NCBI GenBank assembly: GCA_002005325.1
Contig: CP017315.1
Span: forward strand, 1,364,001-1,428,000
From: Candidatus Tokpelaia hoelldoblerii
GTDB lineage: Bacteria; Pseudomonadota; Alphaproteobacteria; Rhizobiales; Rhizobiaceae
Reading direction: 5' to 3'
DNA length: 64,000 nucleotides
The translations under genes and the position numbers were made by a program. Positions 34,029 to 43,904 of the stretch are shown here, piece by piece. The notes beneath the pieces were generated by a model. That model had not been told where the DNA came from. It was given only the letters and a program-made list of their open reading frames with translations, and ran no database searches. The stretch's first letter is position 1. The number at the start of each line of letters is the position of its first letter.

Positions 34029-36191
34029 TTATTTCTCATCCGCGCCGACAAGCGCAAACCATGCGTCTTCATCGATAATCTCAATGCCAAGTTCACGCGC
34101 CTTGTTGAGTTTTGACCCCGCGCCCGGCCCCGCTACCACAAGGCTGGTTTTGGCAGAAACCGACCCCGCCGCCCTGGCGCCATAACGTTCCGCCATCGCC
34201 TTTGCCTCATCACGCGACATGCGCTGCAAGCTGCCGGTAAAGACAATTGTTTTGCCCGCCACCGGCGAATCCGTGGCAACAGGCAGTTCCTCATCAAGCG
34301 GTGTGACTTCCGCCAGGAGCGAGCCAAGCACTTCCACATTATGCGGCTCGGCATAAAAATCCACCACGGCCCCGGCAACAATACCGCCAATACCTTCAAT
34401 ATTAATCAGTTCCTGCCAAACCTCGTTGCCCTTATCCGCTTTCTCACCTGCCTCCGGCATTCGCGCCGCGCCGGCCGCAGCAGCCAAAGCAGTATAATTG
34501 ACATAATGGCGCGCCAGACGGCGGGCATTGACCTCGCCGACATGACGGATACCAAGGCCGAACAAAAACCGGCTCAGGGCAATCCGGCGGCGGGCATCAA
34601 TGGCCGCATAGAGTTTTTTGACTGAAGTCGCGCCAAAACCGTCAATATTTTCAAGTTTGGTCAGCGATTGTTCCTGCCGCTTCTGCAAGGTGAAAATATC
34701 CGCCGGTGAACGGATGGTGACAGACGGGTCTTCCGCCGAGAAAAAAAACTCAACCCGTTCCTCTCCCAGCCCTTCAATATCAAAGGCATTGCGCGAGACA
34801 AAATGGCGGATACGTTCTACCGCCTGCGCCGGGCAAACCAGCCCGCCCATGCAGCGGCGCACGGCCTCGCCCTCCTCACGCACCGCATGGCTGCCGCAAG
34901 CCGGGCATGTGTGCGGAAACGGATAAGGCACAGCACCGGCCGGGCGCTTTTCCGGCAGAATATCAACAATCTGCGGGATAACATCGCCCGCCCGCTGGAT
35001 AATCACCGTATCCCCAATGCGGATATCGCCGCTGTCACGGATGGGCGCGCCAGCGGAATCAACACCGCGGATATAATCTTCATTATGCAAGGTGGCATTT
35101 GTCACCACCGCCCCGCCGACCGTAATCGGCTCCAGCCGCGCCACCGGCGTCAGCGCCCCTGTGCGCCCGACCTGAATATCAATCTGGCGCAAGATTGTTA
35201 TCGCCTGTTCCGCCGGGAATTTATGCGCCAGCGCCCAGCGCGGCGAGCGGGAAACAAAACCAAGCCGGTTTTGCAGGGCAAGGTCGTTGATCTTGTAGAC
35301 AACACCGTCAATATCATAATCAAGCTCGGCGCGCATGGCTTCAATCTTGTGATAATGGCGTATCAACCCCGCCGCATCATGGCACAGCTTCATCAGCGGA
35401 TTGGTGGTAAAGCCATATTTGTCAAAACATTCCACCATGCCCATCTGGCTGCGGGCAGGCAGTGCGCTGACTTCGCCCCAGGCATAGGCAAAAAACCGCA
35501 AGGCGCGGCTTGCTGTAATCGATGAATCAAGCTGCCGCAGTGAACCGGCCGCGGCATTGCGCGGATTGGCAAAAGGCGGGTTGCCCGCTTCAACCTGCCG
35601 CGCATTCAGTGCGGCAAAATCACGCCGCCCCATATAAATTTCGCCACGCACTTCCAGCACATCCGGCGGGCTGCCAGAGAGCACCTGCGGAATATCAGCA
35701 ATGGTGCGGGCATTCACCGTGACATCTTCCCCCACCATGCCATCGCCGCGGGTGGAGGCGCTCACCAGCCGCCCCTTTTCATAACGCAGCGATAGCGAAA
35801 GGCCATCAATTTTCGGCTCTGCCGTTATATCCAGCGGTTTGTCAGCCGGCAGGCGCAAAAACCGGCGCAACCGCTCGGCAAAATCCTCAACATCCTGATC
35901 TTCAAAGCCATTGTCGAGCGAAAGCATCGGCACCGCATGGCGGATCTTTGCAAATTTTTCCGATACCGGCGCCCCGACCTTGCGTGAAGGTGAATCATCG
36001 CGCACCAGATGCGGGAAGCGCTGCTCAATCGCCAGATTGCGCCGCCGCAAGGCATCGTAGTCCGCGTCCGTTATTTCCGGCTTGTCCTCGGTATTATACA
36101 GATGGTCATGGCGGGCAATCTCTTCCGCCAGCCGTTTGAGTTCCTTAACCGCCTGCGCCTCGCTCAACTGATCAACGGCCGTTTTTGTCAT
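34029..36191 (-). CDS. ligA: NAD-dependent DNA ligase
   Basis: Essential ligase sealing nicks in replication and repair. The 720 residues have the adenylated Lys in AEPKIDGLSLSLRYE near 120, the OB fold, a four-Cys zinc finger (CPACGSH...RRCMGGLVCPAQ), helix-hairpin-helix repeats, and a C-terminal BRCT domain (GKTIVFTGSLQRMSRDEAK). It lies between recN and uvrD on the same strand, 9 bases after recN. Confidence 0.96.
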   Translation of the reverse strand: MTKTAVDQLSEAQAVKELKRLAEEIARHDHLYNTEDKPEITDADYDALRRRNLAIEQRFPHLVRDDSPSRKVGAPVSEKFAKIRHAVPMLSLDNGFEDQDVEDFAERLRRFLRLPADKPLDITAEPKIDGLSLSLRYEKGRLVSASTRGDGMVGEDVTVNARTIADIPQVLSGSPPDVLEVRGEIYMGRRDFAALNARQVEAGNPPFANPRNAAAGSLRQLDSSITASRALRFFAYAWGEVSALPARSQMGMVECFDKYGFTTNPLMKLCHDAAGLIRHYHKIEAMRAELDYDIDGVVYKINDLALQNRLGFVSRSPRWALAHKFPAEQAITILRQIDIQVGRTGALTPVARLEPITVGGAVVTNATLHNEDYIRGVDSAGAPIRDSGDIRIGDTVIIQRAGDVIPQIVDILPEKRPAGAVPYPFPHTCPACGSHAVREEGEAVRRCMGGLVCPAQAVERIRHFVSRNAFDIEGLGEERVEFFFSAEDPSVTIRSPADIFTLQKRQEQSLTKLENIDGFGATSVKKLYAAIDARRRIALSRFLFGLGIRHVGEVNARRLARHYVNYTALAAAAGAARMPEAGEKADKGNEVWQELINIEGIGGIVAGAVVDFYAEPHNVEVLGSLLAEVTPLDEELPVATDSPVAGKTIVFTGSLQRMSRDEAKAMAERYGARAAGSVSAKTSLVVAGPGAGSKLNKARELGIEIIDEDAWFALVGADEK

Positions 36192-36200
36192 TGTTTCCCT

Positions 36201-37865
36201 CTAGGATTGCAGCAGGGTGCGCGCTGCCGCGCGCGCCTCGGCGGTAATATGCGCCCCGGCCAGCATACGGGCAATCTCTTCCTCACGTTCAAGCGGCTCC
36301 ATCCGGTGAATATCCGTTGCCAGGCGATCTTCTTCCCCGGCTGGCGATTTGGCAATAAGAAAATGCTGGTCCGCCGGCGCCGCCACCTGCGGCGCGTGGG
36401 TCACAGTCAGCACCTGCACCTGTTGCGACAAACGCTTCAGGCGCTGGCCGATGGCATCAGCCACGGCGCCACCGACACCGGTGTCAATCTCGTCAAACAC
36501 AAGGGTAGGGGCAGAACCGCGGTCCGCCAGGGCCACTTTGAGCGCCAGCAGAAAGCGCGACAATTCGCCGCCAGACGCCACCTTCATCATCGGCCCGGGG
36601 CGGGTGCCAGGATTGGTGCGCACCCAATATTCAATGGTGTCAATGCCATCCATCCCACGCTGTTCAGCCACAACGTTCTGCTCAACCATAAATTCCGCCT
36701 GTTCAAGTTTCAGCGCCGGCAACTCCGCCATCACCGCCGCACCCAGGCCCTGCGCTGCCGCACGCCGGCAGGCGGATAATTCCGCCGCGGCCGCATCATA
36801 ACGCGCGCCTGCTGCGGCTGCTTCAGCTTCCAGCTGCGCCAGCAGTGTTTCTCCGGCATCCAGATCCACAAGGTCTTTTTCCATTTTTTCACACAGAGCA
36901 GGCAGGTTTTCCACCGCTACGGAATATTTGCGCGCTGCCGCCCGCAGGGCAAACAGGCGCTCTTCCACCCTTTCCAGTTCCTGCGGGTCAAAATCAATGG
37001 CGCGGAGCGCCGCGTCAACACCGTCCTGCGCGTCTCCCAAAGCGTCCAGCGCGCGGTCTATCGCCTGCACTATCCGAGCAACCAGTTCCGGCACTTCAGC
37101 CACCTTGCGCTCCAGCCGGCGCACCAGATTGGCCAGCACCGGCACCGGCGAGGCCGTGCCTGACAGCAATTCCGCCGCCTCATTCATATCCGTGGCGATT
37201 TTTTCTGATTTCATCATATGGGCGCGGCGTTCAGCCAATACTGTTTCCTCGCCCTCTTCCGGCGCAAGCTGTATGAGTTCCTGCACCGAGGCACGCAGAT
37301 AATCCGCCTCACGCGCCGCCTCTTCCACACGGGTGCAGTGCTTTGCCAGCGCCTGTTCCATCTCACGCCAGTTACGGTAAAGGGCGCGCAAGGCCACAAC
37401 CTGCTCCCCAAGCCCGCCAAACGCGTCCAGAAACGCACGGTGGGCGTCCGTTTCCACCAGGGCGCGGTCTGCGTGCTGGCCATGAATTTCCACCAGCGTT
37501 TTGCCTGCCTCACGCATCAGTGCGACACTTGCCGCCTGGTCATTGATAAAAACGCGCGAACGCCCGTCTGCCGCCTGAATACGCCGTAAAATAATGTCGC
37601 CTTCATCATCAAGACCGTTTTCACGCAGCAAATGCCGCACCGGATGATCGGCGCCAACATCAAATACAGCTGTGACCTGTCCCTGATTCGCCCCATGGCG
37701 CACCAGTGCGGCATCACCCCGGCTGCCAAGCGCCAGCGACAGGGAATCAAGCAGGATGGACTTGCCTGCCCCTGTCTCCCCCGTCAGCACCGACAAGCCC
37801 GCCTCGAAACCGATATCGAGCTTTTCGATCAGAACAATGTCACGGATCGAAAGCTGTACAAGCAT
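36201..37865 (-). CDS. recN: DNA repair protein RecN
   Basis: SMC-like ATPase in double-strand break repair. The 554 residues begin with the ATP site GETGAGKSILLDSL, have a central coiled coil rich in Ala, Glu and Arg (about 150-370), then SGGELSRFLLALK (signature), LVFDEIDTGVGG (Walker B) and VTHAPQVAA. The bamD-recN-ligA order is typical of the order. Starts 12 bases after bamD. Confidence 0.95.
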   Translation of the reverse strand: MLVQLSIRDIVLIEKLDIGFEAGLSVLTGETGAGKSILLDSLSLALGSRGDAALVRHGANQGQVTAVFDVGADHPVRHLLRENGLDDEGDIILRRIQAADGRSRVFINDQAASVALMREAGKTLVEIHGQHADRALVETDAHRAFLDAFGGLGEQVVALRALYRNWREMEQALAKHCTRVEEAAREADYLRASVQELIQLAPEEGEETVLAERRAHMMKSEKIATDMNEAAELLSGTASPVPVLANLVRRLERKVAEVPELVARIVQAIDRALDALGDAQDGVDAALRAIDFDPQELERVEERLFALRAAARKYSVAVENLPALCEKMEKDLVDLDAGETLLAQLEAEAAAAGARYDAAAAELSACRRAAAQGLGAAVMAELPALKLEQAEFMVEQNVVAEQRGMDGIDTIEYWVRTNPGTRPGPMMKVASGGELSRFLLALKVALADRGSAPTLVFDEIDTGVGGAVADAIGQRLKRLSQQVQVLTVTHAPQVAAPADQHFLIAKSPAGEEDRLATDIHRMEPLEREEEIARMLAGAHITAEARAAARTLLQS

Positions 37866-37877
37866 GAATATTCCGGC

Positions 37878-38741
37878 CTATTTTTTCTTTTTGCCAAACA
37901 TTTTGGAAAGCCAGCCGCCCTTGTGCTCCTGCGGTTCCAGGCCACCCTTCTGCAACAGCTTGTAGGCATCCTTGTACCAGCGGCTTTGCGGATAATTGCG
38001 CCCCAGCACAGCGGCGGCTGTCTGTGCTTCAGGGTTCAGCCCAATGGCGTAATTGCCCTCAACCAGACGATAGAGCGCTTCCTCAACCTGATTGGTGTTG
38101 GAATAATCTTCAACCACAACGCGGAAACGGCGGATAGCGGCAAGATATTGCTTGCGCTCCAGATAAAAACGGCCGATCTGCATCTCCTTGCCGGCAAGCT
38201 GCTCGCGCGCCAGACGGATTTTGGCCTTGGCATCGGCGACATATTCAGATCGGGGATAACGGTCAACCAGTTCCTGCATCGCCTCCATGGCGCGGCGGGT
38301 ATCTTTCTGATCGCGCGTGACATCGGGAATCTGCCGGTAATAGGACAGGCCAACGATATAATAGGCATAAGCCGCTTCTTTCGAAGTCGGATAGAGGCTG
38401 ATATAGCGTTTCGCCATGGAAACCGCTTCATCATATTTGGCCAGACGATAATTGGTGAACGCGCCCATCACCAGCGCTTTACGCGCCCATTCGGTATAAG
38501 GGTGCTGCTTGTCAAGGGCCGTAAATTTCTTGCTTGCCTCCGCCAGCCGCCCGGCTTCAAGATTGGCCAGAGCCTGATTGTAAAGCACATCCGGCGGATC
38601 AATGGATTCGACATAGGCATTCAGATCCGCATCCTTGTTTTTTTTGGCGCATCCCGCCAGCAGGCCTGCACTGACAACCATGCCAGCAATAACAAGCTTC
38701 CGCGCCATTCCGGTTTTTGATTGCTGAAAAATACCAAGCAT
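37878..38741 (-). CDS. bamD: Outer membrane assembly lipoprotein BamD
   Basis: Essential lipoprotein of the BAM complex that inserts beta-barrel proteins. After the hydrophobic stretch KLVIAGMVVSAG the lipobox LLAGC gives the lipidated Cys. Five TPR-like repeats follow (PDVLYNQALANLEAG, YYIVGLSYYRQ, RSEYVADAKAKI). ATG 38741 with AGGA nine bases upstream is preferred; ATG 38708 just before the signal sequence (MARKLV) is an alternative. Lies between lpxC and recN. Confidence 0.92.
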   Translation of the reverse strand: MLGIFQQSKTGMARKLVIAGMVVSAGLLAGCAKKNKDADLNAYVESIDPPDVLYNQALANLEAGRLAEASKKFTALDKQHPYTEWARKALVMGAFTNYRLAKYDEAVSMAKRYISLYPTSKEAAYAYYIVGLSYYRQIPDVTRDQKDTRRAMEAMQELVDRYPRSEYVADAKAKIRLAREQLAGKEMQIGRFYLERKQYLAAIRRFRVVVEDYSNTNQVEEALYRLVEGNYAIGLNPEAQTAAAVLGRNYPQSRWYKDAYKLLQKGGLEPQEHKGGWLSKMFGKKKK

Positions 38742-38876
38742 AGATAAACGTCCTGTCATGATTTTCCGCGCGCGTGAGCGCTTTACCCGTCCAACGGAAC
38801 ATTGTTCTGTCTGCAAATACAGACCACCTGTCATTCATAAAGCATATGGCGAAAAATAACCATAGCCTTGCAGGCT

Positions 38877-39746
38877 TCATATAAATTTTTCTGTGATTTC
38901 ATAATGGTCCGGCTGCGCCAGCAGCGCCTTGACGGCGGCGGCATTGAGCGCATGGCCGCCGCGGCATGAGCGGAAAAGGCCAATAAACGGCCGGCCCAGC
39001 AGGGCGGTATCCCCGACCGCATCAAGCGCCTTATGGCGCACAAAACCGTCTGCCGCCATCAGCCCGTCTTCATTCATCACTTTGCCATCAAGGCCGATCA
39101 CGACCGAATTTTCAAGCGTCGCCCCCTGCGCCAGTCCAACAGCGCGCAACCTCTCCACATCCTTCATAAAACCGAATGTGCGGGCCGGCGCAATTTCACG
39201 GGCGAAATAATCACGCGTCAGCTCAAAGGCGATATGCTGTTCGCCAATAGCGGGGCTGTCAAAAGCAATGCTGATGTCAAACCGTGTGGTATCAGCCGGT
39301 AAAAATTCGGCATAAGCCGCGCCCGCCTCCACCCGAATCGGTTTCACAATACGGATATAGCGGCGCGGCGCGTCCTGCTCCTCAATACCAGCCGTGGCAA
39401 AAGCCTGCATATAGGGGGCAGAACTGCCGTCAAGGATCGGGACCTCGGGCCCGTCAATTTCAATCGCCAGATTATCAAGCCCGCAAGCGGCAACCGCCGC
39501 CATCAGGTGCTCAATTGTTTCAATGCGGACATCGCCGGCGCCAAGCGTTGTGCATAACTCTGCCGGCCCGGCATGTGCCGTATCGCGGGGAAAGCTGTGC
39601 CGTTCACCTGCCGTATCAATACGTGTAAAGACAATGCCATGATCAACAGGCGCGGGATGGATAACAAGCGTCACTGGCCTGGCGCCATGCACACCGGCGC
39701 CATGGAAACTTAACTCTTTTTTCAAAGTGGATTGAAAACGCTGCAC
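38877..39746 (-). CDS. lpxC: UDP-3-O-acyl-N-acetylglucosamine deacetylase
   Basis: Zinc deacetylase committing precursor to lipid A. 289 residues. Zinc and catalytic residues are visible: His in RIETIEHLMAA, His and Asp in VRHKALDAVGD, and His in RGGHALNAA. The start is GTG at 39746. It lies between ftsZ and bamD, the usual place in alphaproteobacteria, and is separated from ftsZ by a terminator at 39813-39842. Confidence 0.95.
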   Translation of the reverse strand: MQRFQSTLKKELSFHGAGVHGARPVTLVIHPAPVDHGIVFTRIDTAGERHSFPRDTAHAGPAELCTTLGAGDVRIETIEHLMAAVAACGLDNLAIEIDGPEVPILDGSSAPYMQAFATAGIEEQDAPRRYIRIVKPIRVEAGAAYAEFLPADTTRFDISIAFDSPAIGEQHIAFELTRDYFAREIAPARTFGFMKDVERLRAVGLAQGATLENSVVIGLDGKVMNEDGLMAADGFVRHKALDAVGDTALLGRPFIGLFRSCRGGHALNAAAVKALLAQPDHYEITEKFI

Positions 39747-39812
39747 AGCCTGCTTATCCCTTTCCCATATAATATGATATGGATACTAGCATATTTTATT
39801 CAGGATACGCAT

Positions 39813-39842
39813 AAAAAAATCCCGCTGTGTCACCACAGCGGG
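39813..39842 (-). terminator. Terminator after ftsZ
   Basis: CCCGCTGTG (39821-39829) and CACAGCGGG (39834-39842) form a 9-bp stem with a TCAC loop; on the minus strand it is followed by a run of T. It begins about 50 bases past the ftsZ stop and separates the dcw transcript from lpxC. Confidence 0.88.
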
Positions 39843-39894
39843 AAAGCCAGGAAGGAACCGGATTTTCTCCAGCGGAGTTAAACACCCCGTCAGG

Positions 39895-41577
39895 TCAATT
39901 GACCTGACGGCGCAGAAAAGCCGGAATTTCAAGCTTTTCATCTTCCATTTCCGCGGCCTGCGGTTTTACCCGCTGCGGAGGCGTATTTTGCGGCGCGGCG
40001 CGGCGCGGCGCATAAATCGCCCGGTCGGAAGCCGCCGGACGGTTGTTCTCATGTCGCTGTTCCGGCACAGGCTGTGCAACCTGTGATACAGGTTCAAGAC
40101 GGGCCACCGGCTCATCTTCTTCATCATGGTGCAGGAAACCCTGGGTTATTTTCTGCCACAGGCTGCGCGGGCCCTGCGTCTCAACATCATCCTGCCTGGC
40201 CTTGCTTTTCGCATTCTGGCGGAGCGCCGGCGGGAAATCTTCAATCTCGGGAATGCGCGCGCCACCGGCACGCGTACTGGCAACAGGCTTGTTCAAAGAC
40301 TGCGCCGGAATTGCCGCCTTCGCGGCAGGCGCTTCATTCACATCAACAGGGGTTTTGGTAAAAATCCGGCTTTGCGGCTGGAAAATTTCTTCCGCCGGCG
40401 CAGACATTTCTTCTTCCAGCGCTTCCAGAATGACGTCGATTTCCTGATCACGCACATCCTTTTCAGCCGTCTTTTCTTCTGCCACGGTTGTGGTTTCAAG
40501 CGCAGCCTTGCCGGCATCCGGCGCAGCGGCAGGCGTGGTTATAATCGGCTGGTTATAGCGGGCGTTAGCCGCGTCTTCCTTTTCCACCGGACGGTTATCA
40601 GCCATACTGCTGTCAACGCCTGTCGCCACCACCGAAACACGGAAGACGCCTTCACCTTCCAGCGCCTCATCAATAATCGTGCCGAAAATCACATTGGCGC
40701 TGGAATCCACTTCCTCACGCACCCGGCTGACAGCTGTATCCACCTCAAACAGGGTGATATCCCGGCCACCGGTAATCGAGATCAGCAGGCCGCGGGCACC
40801 GTTCATGGAGGTTTCATCCAGCAGCGGATTGGCGATTGCCGCTTCCGCCGCTTTCAAGGCACGGTCTTCGCCGGTTGCCTCACCCGTACCCATCATCGCC
40901 TTGCCCATATCGTGCATGATCGATTTCACGTCCGCATAATCAAGATTGATAAGCCCCGGCTTCATCATTACATTGGTGATCGAGGCAACACCGTCATAAA
41001 GCACATGATCAGCCATGGCGAAGGAATCGGTCAAAGCTGTCTGGTTCGTGACAATCCGCAACAGGTTCTGGTTGGGAATGACAATCAGCGTGTCCACAGA
41101 TTTTTGCAGCTCCATCACGCCGGCATCCGCCGCCCGCATCCGCCCCTGCCCTTCAAATTCAAAAGGCTTGGTGACAACGCCAACTGTCAGGATACCCTTT
41201 TCACGCGCCGCACGGGCAATCACCGGCGCCGCACCTGTACCGGTGCCGCCGCCCATGCCGGCGGTGACAAACACCATATGGGAATCGGCCAGGTGGTCAA
41301 GAATTTCATCAAGGCATTCTTCCGCCGCCGCGCGGCCCACTTCCGGGTGCGAGCCCGCACCCAGGCCCCGTGTCACCGCCACGCCAAGCTGGATCACACG
41401 ATCAGCCCTGGACAGGGTCAGCGCCTGCGCGTCCGTATTGGCGACAATAAAGTCCACCCCTTCAAGACCGGCATTGATCATATTGTTGACGGCATTGCCG
41501 CCGCCGCCGCCGACACCAATAACACTGATCCGCGGCCTCAATTCCGTGATGTCCGGCCTTTGCAAATTGATTGTCAT
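39895..41577 (-). CDS. ftsZ: Cell division protein FtsZ
   Basis: Tubulin-like GTPase that forms the Z ring. Of 560 residues, about 15-330 are the GTPase: ISVIGVGGGGGNAVNNMI, the tubulin signature GGGTGTGAAP, and the T7 loop NLDYADVK. A long disordered linker (about 330-545) follows, and the conserved C-terminal peptide is EIPAFLRRQ, the site for FtsA. The linker is long, as in other alphaproteobacteria. ATG 41577 (MTINLQRPDI) is preceded by AAGGAAC; the frame to 41619 adds family-unlike residues. Last gene before the terminator. Confidence 0.96.
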   Translation of the reverse strand: MTINLQRPDITELRPRISVIGVGGGGGNAVNNMINAGLEGVDFIVANTDAQALTLSRADRVIQLGVAVTRGLGAGSHPEVGRAAAEECLDEILDHLADSHMVFVTAGMGGGTGTGAAPVIARAAREKGILTVGVVTKPFEFEGQGRMRAADAGVMELQKSVDTLIVIPNQNLLRIVTNQTALTDSFAMADHVLYDGVASITNVMMKPGLINLDYADVKSIMHDMGKAMMGTGEATGEDRALKAAEAAIANPLLDETSMNGARGLLISITGGRDITLFEVDTAVSRVREEVDSSANVIFGTIIDEALEGEGVFRVSVVATGVDSSMADNRPVEKEDAANARYNQPIITTPAAAPDAGKAALETTTVAEEKTAEKDVRDQEIDVILEALEEEMSAPAEEIFQPQSRIFTKTPVDVNEAPAAKAAIPAQSLNKPVASTRAGGARIPEIEDFPPALRQNAKSKARQDDVETQGPRSLWQKITQGFLHHDEEDEPVARLEPVSQVAQPVPEQRHENNRPAASDRAIYAPRRAAPQNTPPQRVKPQAAEMEDEKLEIPAFLRRQVN

Positions 41578-41709
41578 GTTTTCAGTTCCTTCTTGCACCA
41601 TGCAGCCCGTTTGAAACATGCTGCTGATTTATGTTCTTTTATCCATTGCCGCCACAACACTGTTTACCGGCGATATTGTTTATTCGTTACGGCTTTTATC
41701 ACACCGCTT

Positions 41710-43014
41710 TTAAAAACTCTCACGCAACCATCTCCCCACTTTCTGGAAACGCCGCCCCGTTTCCGTTGCCTGCTGAACAGGGACTGCCCTCACCTGCTGT
41801 TCTTCAAAACCGGCAGACTGCGGATAAATCAGCAGCCCCACCGCAGCCGAAAACGCCGCTCCGCGCGCCATTTCCGGCAAACCTGACACACCAAGCGGGC
41901 GGCCAATCCGCAACCGGCGGTTCAGCACAGAGCGCGCCACATCCGGCAGGCCGGTCAACTGCGCACCGCCCCCGGTCAAAACCAGCCGTCCGTCAACCAG
42001 GCGCCCGAAACGCGACCGCGCCAGACGATCCCGGGTCATCTCAAGCAGTTCCTCAACCCGCGCCCGGATAATCCTTGACAACACCGCACGGGGAAAACGT
42101 TCCGGCGTATCCGTCAAGCGGCTTTCCGGCGGCAGGGTGTAGGAATGCTTGTCATCCGCCGCCACATTGAGCGCCGACCCGTACATCACCTTCAAACGTT
42201 CGGCCTCTTCCAGAGTGATGGAAAAACCGCGCGCAATATCCATAGTTATGTGATCGCTGCCAATTGCAATAGTATCAGCAAAAACAAATTTGCCCTTGTT
42301 GAGAACAGAAATGGTGGTTGTGCCGCCGCCAAGATCGACGCAGATAGCGCCAAGCATCGCCTCATCACCCACCAGCACCGACAAGGCGCTGGCAAAAGGT
42401 GTCGCCACCATGGTCTCAACACTTAAATGCGCGCGGTTGATACAATGCTCAAGATTGCGCAGCGGCGCGCTGCCGGCAGTGACGATATGCATCTTCACCC
42501 CCAGTGCTTCACCAACCATATCGCGCGGGTCGGCAATATCCTTTTCACCGTCAAGGCTGAAAGAAACCGGCACCGAATGCAGAACAGGGCGCCCAAGCGC
42601 AAACGCTTCAGCCGAGCCCGCCGCCAGCACCCGGCGCAGCTCACGCATATCAACAGCGCCGTCAAGCGGCACCTGCGCCTTGACATGATGGCTCGCCATA
42701 CTGCGGCATGACACATTGACAATGACAGAATCAACCACCAGGCCGGCCATGCGTTCCGCCGCGTCAACCGCAAGGCAGATCGCCTGTTCCGCCGCGATCA
42801 GATCCACAATAACACCCGCCTTGACACCGCGTGAGCGCTGAACGCCAAAACCGAGAACCTCCAGCTTGTGCGACCGGCCGGACAAAACCTTTGCGCCATC
42901 CAGCGGGCGCAAGCGGGCGATAATGCAGCAGATCTTTGTCGACCCTACATCCAGAACCGTCAACAGCCGCGTCTTGCGGGAAGCTGCCGGGAAAAAAGAA
43001 GAGAATGCGTTCAT
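41710..43014 (-). CDS. ftsA: Cell division protein FtsA
   Basis: Actin-like ATPase tethering FtsZ to the membrane. The 434 residues have the N-terminal LTVLDVGSTKICCIIA, the SHS2 1C insert, the phosphate loop CVDLGGGTTTIS, and LVLTGGGAQLTGL. The end FQKVGRWLRESF is the amphipathic membrane-targeting helix. Start overlaps the ftsQ stop (ATGA). Confidence 0.96.
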   Translation of the reverse strand: MNAFSSFFPAASRKTRLLTVLDVGSTKICCIIARLRPLDGAKVLSGRSHKLEVLGFGVQRSRGVKAGVIVDLIAAEQAICLAVDAAERMAGLVVDSVIVNVSCRSMASHHVKAQVPLDGAVDMRELRRVLAAGSAEAFALGRPVLHSVPVSFSLDGEKDIADPRDMVGEALGVKMHIVTAGSAPLRNLEHCINRAHLSVETMVATPFASALSVLVGDEAMLGAICVDLGGGTTTISVLNKGKFVFADTIAIGSDHITMDIARGFSITLEEAERLKVMYGSALNVAADDKHSYTLPPESRLTDTPERFPRAVLSRIIRARVEELLEMTRDRLARSRFGRLVDGRLVLTGGGAQLTGLPDVARSVLNRRLRIGRPLGVSGLPEMARGAAFSAAVGLLIYPQSAGFEEQQVRAVPVQQATETGRRFQKVGRWLRESF

Positions 43015-43904
43015 ATCCGTCCCGCCTTGCGCAGCCGACGCTGCCGTTCTTCCTGTTCCGCCCGGCGCGCCATGGCCTCATCCGACAAGGCCACGGTGAT
43101 ACGGTCCTCAAGGCGCAGGTCAACACTTTGCACATCGCGGGCAAACAGTTCCATGCCATCACCGGCCGACAAGGCCGCCTTCAGCCCCCTGCCGACATCG
43201 CGCGCCGGCAGTTTGACCCGCACGCCGTTATCCAGCAGCAAATCCCAGCGCCGCCCGCCAACACGGATATAGGCCTGCACCCGTTCGCGCATTTCAGGAA
43301 AAGCCGCCATTTCAGCAAAAAATACCGCTGCCGCCTGCCCTGCGCCATCTCCCACCACCAGCGGCAGGTGATTCTCTGCACCGGCACGCCTGGCGGTGAT
43401 AATGCGCCCGTCACGGTCAATAATGTCCATTCTGCCATTATGCTGCCAGACAGCAAACGGTTCACGCTCAACAACAGCTATTGTCAAACGGTCGGGATAA
43501 ATTTTCCGCACACTGACAGATTTCACCCACGGCAAAGCGGCAATTTCCGCCTGTGCCGCTGCAACATCAAGGCTTGCCAGCGCAGCATCGCCATCAAGCC
43601 CCAGGGCTGCCAGCACATCAATATCCGACGTCCGGCTGTTGCCGCGTATATCGACTTTTTCAATGGAAAAACCGGCTGAAGACGCCACCGCCCGCAACAC
43701 ATCCGGCGTATAACCGCCACGCACCATGCCGAAAACAGCCACCGCACCCAAAAAAAACAGGACGGCAAGAGATCCGAGATGGCGCGGCACACGCACATAC
43801 TCATCCAGAAAAGGCGAAACACGAATGCGGCGCGTAACGCGCGCAAAACCTGATGCCACGCGAGCCATCAAACCTGTTTCAGATTTGCCTTTCAACGCAT
43901 ACAT
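43011..43904 (-). CDS. ftsQ: Cell division protein FtsQ
   Basis: Bitopic divisome protein. The 297 residues have a basic cytoplasmic tail, one membrane segment (SLAVLFFLGAVAVFGMV, about residues 41-57), then a POTRA domain (IEKVDIRGNSRTSDIDVLAAL) and the FtsQ beta domain. ATG 43904 has GGAGG eight bases upstream and lies within the ddl end, so ddl-ftsQ-ftsA are coupled by overlaps. Confidence 0.94.
   Translation of the reverse strand: MYALKGKSETGLMARVASGFARVTRRIRVSPFLDEYVRVPRHLGSLAVLFFLGAVAVFGMVRGGYTPDVLRAVASSAGFSIEKVDIRGNSRTSDIDVLAALGLDGDAALASLDVAAAQAEIAALPWVKSVSVRKIYPDRLTIAVVEREPFAVWQHNGRMDIIDRDGRIITARRAGAENHLPLVVGDGAGQAAAVFFAEMAAFPEMRERVQAYIRVGGRRWDLLLDNGVRVKLPARDVGRGLKAALSAGDGMELFARDVQSVDLRLEDRITVALSDEAMARRAEQEERQRRLRKAGRI

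Noticed and set aside
40126..41886. 586-codon plus-strand frame opposite ftsZ
   Set aside because: It is the antisense shadow of ftsZ in GC-rich DNA; the sequence is rich in His and Arg with no family pattern, and ftsZ is certain.
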